64,000 nt of DNA from Protopterus annectens (GCF_019279795.1 NC_056735.1:1940570455-1940634454); one strand, 5' to 3'. Counted from the first letter of the stretch, positions 24,307 to 35,137 are shown. Translations and numbers: made by a program. Notes: generated by a model not told the origin, from the letters alone.

Positions 24307-24405
24307 ATGCGTGCGTGTGCATGTGTGTGTGTGTGTGTGTGCATGTGTGTACTGTTATGCAATGCTGTACAGGTCTTAAAGTGCGTTTCTTGTTTTCCTC
24401 TACAG
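22490..24405 (+). other. Probable intron of accessory gene 2
   Basis: From the GTAAGG donor to TTTTCCTCTACAG (24393-24405). No coding motif is visible. A GT-rich tract at 24249-24351 lies just upstream of the acceptor. The phase-1 donor and phase-1 acceptor are compatible; other exons inside cannot be excluded. Confidence 0.45.
24249..24351. repeat. (GT)n microsatellite
   Basis: About 28 uninterrupted GT units to 24305, followed by imperfect GTGCAT/GTGTGT sequence. Confidence 0.95.
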
Positions 24406-25019
24406 GTGGCGAGATGGGCCAGGGTCACTCCTGCATGCAATTTGATGTTGGTGTCCAGAAAGACACCAACGATGATGATAGTACTGTTGAGGAACAGGTG
24501 AGGCTGCCAGGGGCTGAAACAGCACCGTCATTTGACATCCCCCTTTTAGCCACAGCAACCCGGCACACTGTTTCAGTGCCTATACATACCCCATCATCAG
24601 TGGCCATAGCAGAGGTAGAGCTGGCAGTTGGTGGCAGTGCACAGGAGAGTGTGGTCTCCATACCTACTGTGTCTGGGCACAGAAGACATAGCTAGATGTC
24701 CAGCAGGGCACCACATAGGCAGATGTCCCATGGTACTCGTGGTCGTGGTAGGACTGCTGGTCATCATGCCCCTGGCCGATGCACCACAACTGGTACCACC
24801 AGGTGCATGTTTCAGGCTGTCATGGCAGCGCAGACATGTGTGGAACTGTACACCAGACAGGGCCTAAGGCAGCAGATGGCTGCTCTCACATCTGCAAGCG
24901 ACAACTTCCATGAACTGTCTGGTGCCATCCGAGCTTATACTGAGATCATGAATAGAGGGTTTGGTGAGTTGATGGGCCTCATTGACAGTGATTTGCCCAT
25001 GCTTGAATATGTGGTGTGA
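24406..25019 (+). pseudogene. Myb/SANT-like accessory protein 2, C-terminal exon
   Basis: Starts in phase 1 after a strong acceptor and reads GGEMGQGHSCMQFDVGVQ, an acidic KDTNDDDSTVEEQ stretch, a Ser/Thr-rich part, a TAG (24693-24695), an Arg/Gly-rich segment (GTRGRGRTAGH) and a C-terminal helix ELYTRQGLRQQMAALTSASD followed by AIRAYTEIMNRGFGELMGLI, ending at TGA 25017-25019. An acidic linker, basic patch and terminal helix fit a Harbinger Myb-like protein. The TAG is the only break and lies directly before the next ATG, so an independent short protein from 24696 is also possible. Confidence 0.5.
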
Positions 25020-25547
25020 GTGCGGTGATGGCCACGTGGATGTGGGCCAGCAAGAGCAACAGCTGGCAGTCAAAGTGGATGTGCTAGGACACCAAGGTGC
25101 TCCCGTGGTAGCAGTACCAGCCGCAGCACTGTTGGGGGCACTGTCCACACCACACCACAGCAGACCATGAACGGGTAGCCCTGGCCAGTTCCAGGAGGGA
25201 CCTGGTTCCAGTGGACATCTGTCATCCTCAGGGGAGAGTAGCACATCGAGGCATGTACCTTGACATGCCCATGGAACCCCTGGCAGGCACAGTCCACGTA
25301 TCCATGGCCAGAAGCAGTGAACTGTACACCCTGCCAGGTATGGTCTGCAGCTTTCCATAAACACCTGTATAGGGCAGCCACATGGCAGAACTGTGTACAT
25401 GCATACCCGCACACTATACGAACATACCTAGGGCAACCCCATACCTACACACACCACATCACCATGCCCACTTCAACTCATTGCACCCCTCACCCACACA
25501 CAGTGTCAAATGTATGGCCCACCCTCAGCCTGTGGCAAACCAACAAC
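24962..25547 (+). repeat. 586-bp repeat, copy 1 (left of PLE)
   Basis: Belongs to accessory gene 2: its first about 58 bases are the end of the C-terminal exon and the rest is downstream sequence. It is repeated at exactly 586 bp at 29458-30043 and 32131-32716, about 2 percent diverged. It ends CAACAAC, right where the PLE starts. Confidence 0.9.
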
Positions 25548-25648
25548 ACAAGAGCAAAACCAAGGAGGGACCAGCACACACGACAGCAGGATATAAATAA
25601 TGATATTTATTCCAAAGTAGCTAAAAAGCTGCCTGCCATGAAAATAAC

Positions 25649-25682
25649 AGACCGGTTTCGGCTTAACAAGCCTTTATCAATG
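25649..25682 (-). ncRNA. Hammerhead-like motif, 3' region of PLE
   Basis: Minus strand: TTGATAA (25674-25680) in place of CUGANGA, a GGCTT/AAGCC stem, GAAA (25656-25659), then CC/GG and TC. The first core base is T instead of C, so activity is doubtful, but the layout matches the PLE hammerhead pattern. Confidence 0.45.
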
Positions 25683-26114
25683 TTCCATTTCCTTTGCAAA
25701 AAGTGATTATACAAAACAGCATCACATCCTGGTACTATTTATATACATCTTTCTAAAATGGTGTACTTCTGCCATTGGTCGACAGACTCATCCAACGCAG
25801 TTGCAAATTAAATGATGATAGCAACAGTACAAATGAATATATGAGATTGAAACAAAAATAGAGATCATGAAAATATATCTAAGTCTCTATTAAAAATTAA
25901 TTTAAACTGACAATTGATTGCCACAATGCTAATATTATATAGTCAAAGCCATGATGACCCACTGTGTTGACAAGGACTTAGTTATGCATTAGAATTACTG
26001 AGTAATCATGTACTAGAATTATTTGGGCTTGAATAAATACCTAAGTGTGCCATGAAGTATATGTTACTTACATAAATGGTACAAATGTGTACTGATAACA
26101 CAAAAATATTAAAT

Positions 26115-28148
26115 TTATTGTTTAATTGTACCTTTATGTACTTCATATTCATTCAACCCTGGTTTGAAAAAGGCTCCAAGTTTAGTGATCCACATACTTT
26201 CCATATTATTTAATCTGGTATGCCATCCCATCTTGAAATTTCTGTGGAGTTGAATTTTATCAATAATGATAAACTTAAAGGAGGCACCTGTGTGATTTCT
26301 ACTGTGTTTGTATAAAGCATTTGTTACTCGTCTGTTTCTAATAGAGCTTAAATGTTCACTGATCCTTATTCTAATGGGTCTAGAGGTCTGACCAACATAA
26401 AAGGCAGAACAGGTGCAATAGGCCAGATAGATGACACAATCAGAGCTGCAGTTTCCAAAGATGTTGATGTTGTATACCTTGGGAGTGTTTTTGCTGCTAA
26501 ATTCTTTTGTTTTGCAAATGTGCTGACATGCACAACAATGTCCACAAGGGTAACAGCCCACCAGTGGGTCACCAAAAAGTGTTGTTTGTATTGTAGAGGG
26601 TGGTGTAAATCTTTTATAATGTGTTAAATGGGAATGGATGGTCCGCCCTCTGCGGTAAGAGAAAGCACATTCATCTGGGAGAATCTCATTGAGAATTGGG
26701 TTTGATTTCAATATATGCCAGTGTGTACTAACAATCTCTCTAAACCTAGATGTATTGCTGCCATAAGTGGTGACTAGTCTGATGAATTGTTGGCAATTGC
26801 TTTGTTCATCCTCTTGTGATCTATTGTATTTCAATAATTCAGACCTGCTTCTGTTCTTGGTTTGGGTCACCGTATTGGTTAGGTGTTCCGAATTATATCC
26901 TCTATCAATAAATCTTGCTTTTAAATCCTGTGTGTGTGTAGAATATTCTACATCTGTGGAACATATTCTTTTGAGTCGCAAAAATTGAGACTTTGGGATG
27001 TTGCTGATGATGTGGCATGGGTGAGAACTGGTAGCATGAAGTAAAGTGTTGTATTGTGGAAATTTTCTGTGTATGGATGTAGCCAAAGTATGATTAGGCA
27101 ATCTTTTGACCACAACATCCAAACAAACTATTTCATGATATCCAGTGTTAGCTGTGAAATGTATATCAAAAGGATTATTATTGAGATATGCAACAAATTT
27201 TGATAATTCTTCCATACCAGCCCACCACACCAACCAGCAATCATCCAGATATCTCCGCCAGATATTTAAATTGTCAATATGAGTGTTGTGTTGAACATCA
27301 TATATGAAGGCCTGTTCAAAATATCCCATAAACAAATCTGCATAAATTGGGGCAAATGATGTCCCCATAGCTGTGCCTTTGATTTGCCAATATGGATTGC
27401 CTTCAAAATAAAAAATGTTTTTTTGTAGAACGTATTCTGTAAGTTTAATCAAAAAGTTGTTAAATCCAGTGGGATATAAATTGCACTTATTTAACCAGTA
27501 AGTCACCGCCATTATGCCAGCCTTATGAGGGATACTAGTGTACAGAGAGGATACGTCCAATGTGCATAACAGCCAATCCTCTTCCAACTGAGAATCTTCA
27601 ATGATATTCAGAAACTCTGTGGTGTCTTGAATACGTGATCTAACCATACTAAGCAGTGGTTTAAGATGTTCTGTAAGAAAGGCTGATAAGGGTACTGTAA
27701 GTGATCCCTGACCTGAAACTATGGGTCTGCCTGGTGGATTGTATAAATCCTTATATATTTTGGGTATGAGGTATAAATATTGTGGCATTGGTTCATTTAC
27801 CTTGAGTTGCCTGGCAACTTGTGTGGTAATAATGACCTCCTCTACTGCCAGATCTAAAAAAGAATCAATGTCAGATTTGAAGTTAGATGTAGGGTCCACT
27901 ACCATCTGTATGTAAAATTGTGATTGGGATAATTGTTTTAACGCCTCATCCTTGTATTTTGAGTGATCCATTACAAAAATACCACCACCTTTGTCCGCTG
28001 GAGTGATGACTATATCCTTGTTCTGTTGTAGTTGTGAAAGAGCTATTCTTTCAGCCTGGCTGAGATTACTACGATTGCATGTGTAGTTGTTAGAAAAATG
28101 TAAATCTTTCATAACACAATTTTTAAATATGGAAACATGCTTGTCCAT
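26115..28148 (-). CDS. PLE reverse transcriptase / GIY-YIG endonuclease
   Basis: 677 codons without interruption. Order of parts by residue: TPADKGGGIFVMDHSKY (49-65) and PPGRPIVSGQGS (138-149), finger motifs typical of PLE RTs; LDVSSLYTSIP with Asp198 (motif A); GTAMGTSFAPIYA (258-270, motif B); RRYLDDCW with the Asp pair at 302-303 (motif C); a Cys-rich PCGHCCACQHIC segment, the zinc motif that precedes the nuclease in many PLEs; and CVIYLAYC...FYVGQTSRP, the GIY-YIG core, followed by RIRISEHL and a late Glu in MESMWITKLG. All catalytic residues I can identify are present. The true protein starts further upstream: a one-base slip in a run of eight A (28214-28221) separates this frame from conserved upstream coding. 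The ATG at 28146-28148 is therefore simply the first Met after the slip. Confidence 0.92.
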   Translation of the reverse strand: MDKHVSIFKNCVMKDLHFSNNYTCNRSNLSQAERIALSQLQQNKDIVITPADKGGGIFVMDHSKYKDEALKQLSQSQFYIQMVVDPTSNFKSDIDSFLDLAVEEVIITTQVARQLKVNEPMPQYLYLIPKIYKDLYNPPGRPIVSGQGSLTVPLSAFLTEHLKPLLSMVRSRIQDTTEFLNIIEDSQLEEDWLLCTLDVSSLYTSIPHKAGIMAVTYWLNKCNLYPTGFNNFLIKLTEYVLQKNIFYFEGNPYWQIKGTAMGTSFAPIYADLFMGYFEQAFIYDVQHNTHIDNLNIWRRYLDDCWLVWWAGMEELSKFVAYLNNNPFDIHFTANTGYHEIVCLDVVVKRLPNHTLATSIHRKFPQYNTLLHATSSHPCHIISNIPKSQFLRLKRICSTDVEYSTHTQDLKARFIDRGYNSEHLTNTVTQTKNRSRSELLKYNRSQEDEQSNCQQFIRLVTTYGSNTSRFREIVSTHWHILKSNPILNEILPDECAFSYRRGRTIHSHLTHYKRFTPPSTIQTTLFGDPLVGCYPCGHCCACQHICKTKEFSSKNTPKVYNINIFGNCSSDCVIYLAYCTCSAFYVGQTSRPIRIRISEHLSSIRNRRVTNALYKHSRNHTGASFKFIIIDKIQLHRNFKMGWHTRLNNMESMWITKLGAFFKPGLNEYEVHKGTIKQ

Positions 28149-28380
28149 AGGAGGTGTAAAATTGGATTTCCCAAATCGGAAACCAGTAGATCTTTGAGAA
28201 CTAGACTGATCTGAAAAAAAATAGCTTAAGATTAAGAGTTCTACAAAAATTATTAATATCCTCCATTAAAAAATGTTCAGGAACAGATGATGTTGGTACA
28301 AAATTTAAACCTTTATTCAATACTGTGTGTTGTACATTTGTAAGCTCAAAGGAAGAAATGTTAAGAACATTATTCACTGT
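28149..28380 (-). pseudogene. PLE linker coding segment, frameshifted
   Basis: Between the two long frames the minus strand encodes TVNNVLNISSFELTNVQ, then VLNKGLNFVPTSSVPEHF, which corresponds to VLQKGMTFIPSDRMS of the PLE at 34975-37777. It is reached by frame changes near 28380 and at the T8 tract. The T8CAG looks like a splice acceptor, but the conserved coding on both sides argues for mutations and not an intron. Confidence 0.75.
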
Positions 28381-28967
28381 GTTGTTATTTGTTTCAATAA
28401 GGTTTGAAGGTTGGTTGTACCCATGTTTTCTCCTATGTTTCCTCCCTGCCCTGCATTTGTTGGACCTAAAGGGGTAGGTTGCTTCCTTTTTGCAACTGGG
28501 GACGCCTGGTTAGAGGAGGCCTTACCATCTGTTGCTGATGAGAAATCATCATCAGATGTAACGCTGTATGTTGTCTCATTCTTTTTTAATATCAGTCTGG
28601 GTCTCTTTCTGCCCTTTTGTGTTTTATTTGCCCCTTCATTAAACCTGACACTTTTTTGTGTTACGAATGGTTTGCCTTTTTCATAGTAAGCTAAGTCACT
28701 ATTAAACTTATGCATTTTCTTTTTCTTGAGTTGCTCTTCCACGCTTGCTAATTCTTTAGCTAATTCTAATAAATGAGTCTGATAATAGTCTTCAGTGGAA
28801 AAAAAATTTGCTTCTAAACAAGTGGTTTGTATATCTGTGATCATTGTTTCTATGGTTATTTCATAATATTTAGAGAGACTATCTACAAAAAGCATTGATG
28901 CTTGATGCTGTGCAGTGGCCCAATCTTGTGTTAATTGATTGTCAATGTTAGCCACCAATGGTTGCAA
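28374..28967 (-). pseudogene. PLE N-terminal domain
   Basis: 197 codons: MQPLVANIDNQL at the start, a probable coiled coil (HLLELAKELASVEEQLKKKK), basic segments such as RKRPRLILKK and a Gly/Gln-rich end. This is the variable N-terminal part that precedes the RT in PLEs; I recognise no enzyme motif. A second copy of its first about 85 codons lies at 31386-31640 inside a duplicated segment. It runs into the RT through two frame changes. Confidence 0.75.
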
Positions 28968-29457
28968 CCTAATTCAAAGCCCTCTGGGTGTAATATCTTT
29001 TATTTTGTACGCTTTAAAAAGCTTTAGGTGCCATATATTGGTTCTGAGAGATTTCATTTGTCTACTAAGTTTAGAAAAAACAGAACCACATTTGTCTCTG
29101 GTGTTAGTTGAGGCATTGTCTGACATAAGGGACTGACCTATATTAAGTCAAACACATCTAAATTGTCCTTGTCTGCTGATAATCCTCTAAGGATTTCATT
29201 CAAATCCATGTTTGGGACAGTAGGCAATAAGTCTGTTATATAAATATATGTCTCAGACTACTGAAATGATACAAAAATTGAGTTATACAACTTTAAGGGG
29301 CTATGTTAAGGCTGACAAAAATTGGAATCACCTACAACACCAAGGGATTTCAAAATAATAAATACTAAATAATCAAAATAATTCCATAGGCCTAATTGGT
29401 ACAGTCTAACCAAAGGCATATAGATGGATATGTCCTAGTTTTATAAAGCCCTTATCA

Positions 29458-30043
29458 TGGTGAGTTGATGGGCCTCATTGACAGTGATTTGTCCATGCTT
29501 GAATATGTGGTGTGAGTGCGGTGACGGCCACGTGGATGTGGGCCAGCAAGAGCAACAGCTGGCAGTCAAAGTGGATGTGCTAGGACACCAAGGTGCTCCC
29601 GTGGTAGCAGTACCAGCTGCAGCACTGTTGGGGGCACTGTCCACACCACACCACAGCAGACCATGAACGGGAAGCCCTGGCCAGTTCCAGGAGGGACCTG
29701 GTTCCAGTGGACATCTGTCATCCTCAGGGGAGAGTAGCACATCGAGGCCTGTACCTTGACATGCCCATGGAACCCCTGGCAGGCACAGTCCACTTATCCA
29801 TGGCCAGAAGCAGTGAACTGTACACCCTGCCAGGTATGGTCTGCAGCTTTCCATAAACACCTGTATAGGGAAGCCACATGGCAGAACTGTGTACATGCAT
29901 ACCCGCACACTATACGAACATACCTAGGGCAACCCCATACCTACACACACCACATCACCATGCCCACTTCAACTCATTGCACCCCTCACCCACACATGGT
30001 GTCAAATGTATGGCCCACCCTCAGCCTCTGGCAAACCAACAAC
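29458..30043 (+). repeat. 586-bp repeat, copy 2 (right of PLE)
   Basis: Same length as copy 1 and continuous at its right end with unique interior sequence (GCACCCTG...). Shares several substitutions with copy 3 that copy 1 lacks (TTTGTCC, GTGACGG, GGCCTGTACC, CACACATGG). Confidence 0.9.
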
Positions 30044-31326
30044 GCACCCTGTGCATATGATGATACTTGTGCCACATCCCTGTCATCCATAACATCAATG
30101 CAGAGACAGGCTAATATGGTTCTGATGCACATGGTGACTGTACTACAATGTATCAAGTACTGCAATGTAACATGTTGTCAGGAGTAAAGATTAATAGATG
30201 CATGTCAGGTAGTGTAGCTGTCCAGCAATGATGCATTATAGCTTTTAGTAATACTGGTTGATTGTGGTCTCCATAATGTTTTCCATTTGTATTGTAGGTG
30301 TACATGTGTCATCAGGAGGATGGTCTGCAGTCATATTCCACAAGGGGTAAGGCACTGTGGTGACATCATGGCTATGACATATCTGGGGTAGAGTTGAACA
30401 TGTCACAGGTTTGTATAGCACTTATTGCCTGTGCCACATGGATAGGTGACCCACTGGGACGTGTATAATCTGCAACCTGATGTAGACCCATCAACATACA
30501 CGCAGACTCTTACTTGGCAACACTGGGACTAGACCCTTACCTAGGTATGTAGTGCTACTGAAGTGTGTGGCTTTCATTGCACACACCACACAACGTTTTG
30601 GGTGAGGTGTGCTCCAGGTTACATGTTACATGCAGAACATCCCCAGACATGTACAGTATACAATGGGGGGTGTAATGGTTGTATATGGACAATACATTGT
30701 GTGACATACCATCATATGCACATTAACAGACACATAACAGGCAGGCACACGTCTGAGACACCTGGGCCTATCACTGCTAACTAACTTGACCATGTGTCCA
30801 GTGTGTTACAAGTAGGCTGCACACAGCACATGCATAACTGGGCTGGAGTGTGGTATCAGTTACCTGTATGGTTGATGGTGACAGTGGTCACCATAAAGTG
30901 GTACTTGAGACTTATACCAAATGTACCTTGGTGTAATGACAGTATACACAGCACCCAAATCCCCCAGTGGATATTGTACTCCATGAAACCCATGATGACA
31001 CTCTGACATACCCATCTTCATACATTGCCCATGACTGCAGTACAACCCATTGTATATCCCAACAGTGGTACTACAGGGATATGCATTTAATGCACATGCC
31101 ACAGGCATAGTAGGGTGTTGCACCTATGTGCAGCAACAACACAATCTGTATTACTGTGTGGCAATGGGTATTGCAATTGGGGTATGTGGCTTTGGAATGC
31201 TGTACCCAACAGATATACAGACATGCACACATACACACACTTGCTAGAACTCAATGGGTATCAAATGCCTATCAACCCATTTGTACAACACTGTTGTGTT
31301 GGTACTGCAAGGCTTGTGTAGCCGGT
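30044..31326. other. Interior of giant element, no gene recognised
   Basis: Original continuation of the sequence left of 25548. CA/TG-word-rich, with only short frames and no motif. Confidence 0.45.
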
Positions 31327-31385
31327 AGGGAGAGTAGTGTAAAAGCACCAGCCACAACTGACTATGGCAATGGGTGTTGTGGTGG
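31327..31385 (+). repeat. 59-bp direct repeat, left of duplicated insert
   Basis: Repeated at 32719-32777 with one difference (GACTATGG versus GCCTATGG). It behaves as an unusually long target duplication. Confidence 0.9.
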
Positions 31386-32718
31386 CATTTTCTTTTTCTT
31401 GAGTTGCTCTTCCACGCTTGCTAATTCTTTAGCTAATTCTAATAAATGAGTCTGATAATAGTCTTCAGTGGAAAAAAAAATTGCTTCTAAACAAGTGGTT
31501 TGTATATCTGTGATCATTGTTTCTATGGTTCTTTCATAATATTTAGAGAGACTATCTACAAAAAGCATTGATGCTTGATGCTGTGCAGTGGCCCAATCTT
31601 GTGCTAATTGATTGTCAATGTTAGCCACCAATGGTTGCAACCTAATTCAAAGCCCTCTGGGTGTAATATCTTTTATTTTGTACGCTTTAAAAAGCTTTAG
31701 GTGCCATATATTGGTTCTGAGAGATTTCATTTGTCTACTAAGTTAAGAAAAAACAGAACCACATTTGTCTCTGGTGTTAGTTGAGGCATTGTCTGACATA
31801 AGGGACTGACCTATATTAAGTCAAACACATCTAAATTGTCCTTGTCTGCTGATAATCCTCTAAGGATTTCATTCAAATCCATGTTTGGGACAGTAGGCAA
31901 TAAGTCTGTTATATAAATATATGTCTCAGACTACTGAAATGATACAAAAATTGAGTTATACAACTTTAAGGGGCTATGTTAAGGCTGACAAAAATTGGAA
32001 TCACCTACAACACCAAGGGATTTCAAAATAATAAATACTAAATAATCAAAATAATTCCATAGGCCTAATTGGTACAGTCTAACCAAAGGCATATAGATTG
32101 ATATGTCCTAGTTTTATAAAGCCCTTACCATGGTGAGTTGATGGGCCTCATTGACAGTGATTTGTCCATGCTTGAATATGTGGTGTGAGTGCGGTGACGG
32201 CCACGTGGATGTGGGCCAGCAAGAGCAACAGCTGGCAGTCAAAGTGGATGTGCTAGGACACCAAGGTGCTCCCGTGGTAGCAGTACCAGCCGCAGCACTG
32301 TTGGGGGCACTGTCCGCACCACACCACAGCAGACCATGAACGGGTAGCCCTGGCCAGTTCCAGGAGGGACCTGGTTCCAGTGGACATCTGTCATCCTCAG
32401 GGGAGAGTAGCACATCGAGGCCTGTACCTTGACATGCCCATGGAACCCCTGGCAGGCACAGTCCACTTATCCATGGCCAGAAGCAGTGAACTGTACACCC
32501 TGCCAGGTATGGTCTGCAGCTTTCCATAAACACCTGTATAGGGAAGCCACATGGCAGAACTGTGTACATGCATACCCGCACACTATACGAACATACCTAG
32601 GGCAACCCCATACCTACACACACTACATCACCATGCCCACTTCAACTCATTGCACCCCTCACCCACACATGGTGTCAAATGTATGGCCCACCCTCAGCTT
32701 CTGTCCAACCAACAACGC
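31386..32718 (-). mobile_element. 1,333-bp duplicate of the PLE 5' junction
   Basis: A copy of 28713-30045 of identical length: 745 bp of PLE 5' sequence plus the complete 586-bp repeat and GC. It includes the first about 85 codons of the PLE N-terminal domain and ends abruptly within KKKKM. It lacks the PLE 3' region, which is opposite to the usual 5' truncation of retrocopies. About 1 percent diverged from the source, so it is young. Confidence 0.88.
32131..32716 (+). repeat. 586-bp repeat, copy 3
   Basis: Part of the duplicated insert. It differs from copy 2 at few positions and keeps some bases of copy 1 (ACCAGCCGC, GGGTAGCC), suggesting its source was not exactly the present copy 2. Confidence 0.9.
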
Positions 32719-32777
32719 AGGGAGAGTAGTGTAAAAGCACCAGCCACAACTGCCTATGGCAATGGGTGTTGTGGTGG

Positions 32778-33885
32778 TTGTGAAGGCCCTCATGGAATTC
32801 CCAAGTACAGGTGTACTAACACACAGACACTGCTATCCTCAGTAATGCACACCTACACATGTGTCTGTACTGAGGTGCATCACTGTAGGTGGTTATAGCT
32901 GTGTACCTAGCTATTGTCCATGGAGAGAAGGATTGTGAGGGGATGTGTTTACAGTGGTATCCTGCCACCTGCCATATGGCAGCAGGCAATCTATCGACAG
33001 AAACCACTGTGGTGACCCTCAGGGTGAGAGTGGTGTGCAACAGCCAATCCTCTGGGTGCCTCCCGCACATGGCCACTGAGGTGACCAAGTTGACATGTAT
33101 GCAACATGTATTACAACACATGATTAGTGTCTGTGATGGAGACCTGTACCCAAACATGTTCCTTTGACTGTTGTATTGTAGTGGAGGTATCAGTGGCATG
33201 TGGTGCATACAGGGTGTTGTCTCCTATATGTGCCAGTTCTTACACCGTTGGGCAGACATGTCAGTGTCAATCAAGCATAGGTTACCTGTACATATCCCAA
33301 CTGGATACCTGCCATCTGCACATCTGTACAGGGACTGACAGTCATCAGTTTGGCAAGTTGCTATGCAGTAGGATGAATGTGTTGACAGATAGATGTTTGC
33401 CAGCAATATGTATGTGATAACTACATGTTGGAAGCCCTCACTAACATGTGCTGTACAATCACTAGTCTACAGTTATATTCCGTATGTCGGATCATTATCC
33501 GGTAGGGGTTATATACTGTGACACAGTTCACACACCAGGGACACAACAGGGAGGCCTCAGAATCCAGCTATATGTGCAGGTGTACTTGTTGTCAATACTA
33601 TATTTAGCACTCTACTCTTGTCTGGGAAAGCACTGTCAATTATAGTTCCGCCATGATACATTACATGCGAGTTTGACAGCACATACTCTGGGCTACAACC
33701 CCTGCATGTAACACATTCAAATGGATAACACTGCTGTACAGGCCTCATATAGTTGTGTGTCTCAGACATGACACGCACACCCTTTGCTACTGTAATGACA
33801 GCACATAGGTGCATGTATTGTACATGGCATTACACACAATTATTACAGATGTCATTACCCTGCTATGTTATCAGACTGGGTGGTG
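32778..33885. other. Interior of giant element, no gene recognised
   Basis: CA/TG-rich sequence without conserved frames. A 130-codon minus frame (32816-33208) and a 96-codon plus frame (33127-33417) show no motif. Confidence 0.45.
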
Positions 33886-33889
33886 AAAA

Positions 33890-34200
33890 CTGGTTACCAG
33901 GGCTAAGCCATGCTTAGCAGGTATCAACATTGCTCCAATATAACAGATAAGCTGATTTGCACACTGATAAGTGAAGCCTACATGGTGTAAGTGCCCATAC
34001 ATTTACCCATAGCTTAGCACTGATTCCCTTCACGCAAACGTGCTTAAAGCTGCTCAAAACTGCCTTAACCACTCTGTATACGATAGCCCTTGTTCTGCCT
34101 GCAACAAAATGAACAGCCCTTGCAGGTCTTAAACCCAGGACTCTATACATTATAGTCACAACACTTAACAACTACACCATGACCACTGTGAAGACAGCTG
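33890..34200 (-). mobile_element. tRNA-headed SINE, copy 3
   Basis: On the minus strand a tRNA-like head (GGTGTAGTTGTTAAGTG, then GGGTTTAAGACC) precedes a shortened GCTTA/TTTGCACA body related to copies 1 and 2. It shares the sequence CCTTGTTCTGCC beyond the head. More diverged than copies 1 and 2. Confidence 0.65.
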
Positions 34201-34534
34201 TGCATTTTCCAATATATGTCAATACACATACTGATTAGTATTGAACAATTGCCTTTACTTCCACAATTGTGTATTACTTGTTATTAATATGACTGTTGCA
34301 TCGCGTATGTTGTTATATCATAATGTACGCATATCAGATACATACAGTGAGATACATCTGGGAAGGTATACAAAACCATGATGTTTACAAATGACAGTAA
34401 TATGGATATATACATATACATATGTTGATATATGTCTACATGTACATACACATGTTAATCCATACATATGTCTGTTTACACATCTGTATAGTACATTAGT
34501 ACATCATATATATGGCCATGTGTAGATCTCTTTG

Positions 34535-34628
<94 letters not shown>

Positions 34629-34901
34629 TATCCTATGTGTACAGATATGCCTATTTATGTAGATATATATATAATGTAGATATCTATAACTATATGTGCA
34701 TACATATCTATTCTGATATACCTATTACTGTCGATATATATGTAGAGATCCATAAGTATATGTGCATATGTATCTATATCTGTATATGTGTAGACATATA
34801 TTGCTTTATATGTATATATATATATATATATATATGTACATATATACATCCATCTATGTATGTCAATATGTATATGTGTATTTATCTACAGAGATATATG
34901 G

Positions 34902-34961
<60 letters not shown>

Positions 34962-34970
34962 TATATAGTC
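34201..34970. repeat. AT-rich stretch with (CA)n and (TA)n microsatellites
   Basis: (CA)n at about 34539-34580, (TA)n at 34580-34625, 34817-34836 and 34911-34966, with ATATGT-rich sequence between. The 149-codon plus frame here is a repeat artefact. The PLE starts right after the last (TA)n. Confidence 0.9.
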
Positions 34971-35102
34971 AACAAAACTAAGCAGACTGTGTGGATAAAC
35001 AGGTGCTCTCACAACAAAGGAAAATATGAGAAAAAGTAAATGTAAAGAGCACTTAACCACGGATAAATAAAACACTAATTTAATAAAATAAATAAATACA
35101 AA

Positions 35103-35137
35103 GGTGAGCGCTTTCGCAGCCAAGCTGCGTCCTCAGA
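35103..35137 (-). ncRNA. Hammerhead-like motif, 3' region of second PLE
   Basis: Minus strand: CTGAGGA (35130-35136), stem GCAGC/GCTGC with loop TTG, GAAA (35112-35115), stem GC/GC, then TC as possible cleavage site. Stem I is weak (two clear pairs). All core bases of CUGANGA...GAAA are kept. Confidence 0.5.

Larger units (their letters stand above)
25548..29457 (-). mobile_element. Penelope-like element, nearly full length
   Basis: A 3.9-kb PLE on the minus strand: 5' region (28970-29457), N-terminal coding part, RT, GIY-YIG endonuclease, then a 3' region of about 560 bp with a hammerhead-like motif at 25649-25682. It is flanked on both sides by the same 586-bp sequence in direct orientation. 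The main reading frame of 677 codons is unbroken, so this is the best preserved element in the window. PLEs use the GIY-YIG nuclease to nick DNA and the RT to prime there. Confidence 0.92.

Noticed and set aside
24864-25412. 182-codon minus-strand frame, repeated at 29441-29908 and 32114-32581
   Set aside because: Antisense to the accessory gene 2 region. Its apparent conservation is explained by the 586-bp DNA duplication, not by selection.
26352-27915. Several plus-strand frames
   Set aside because: Shadows of the minus-strand PLE gene.
28205-28221. T8CAG as splice acceptor of a PLE intron
   Set aside because: Conserved PLE coding (VLNKGLNFVP) lies directly upstream in another frame and aligns with the second PLE, so a slip in the homopolymer is more likely than an intron.
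34532-34981. 149-codon plus-strand open frame
   Set aside because: Consists of (CA)n and (TA)n translation; no gene.
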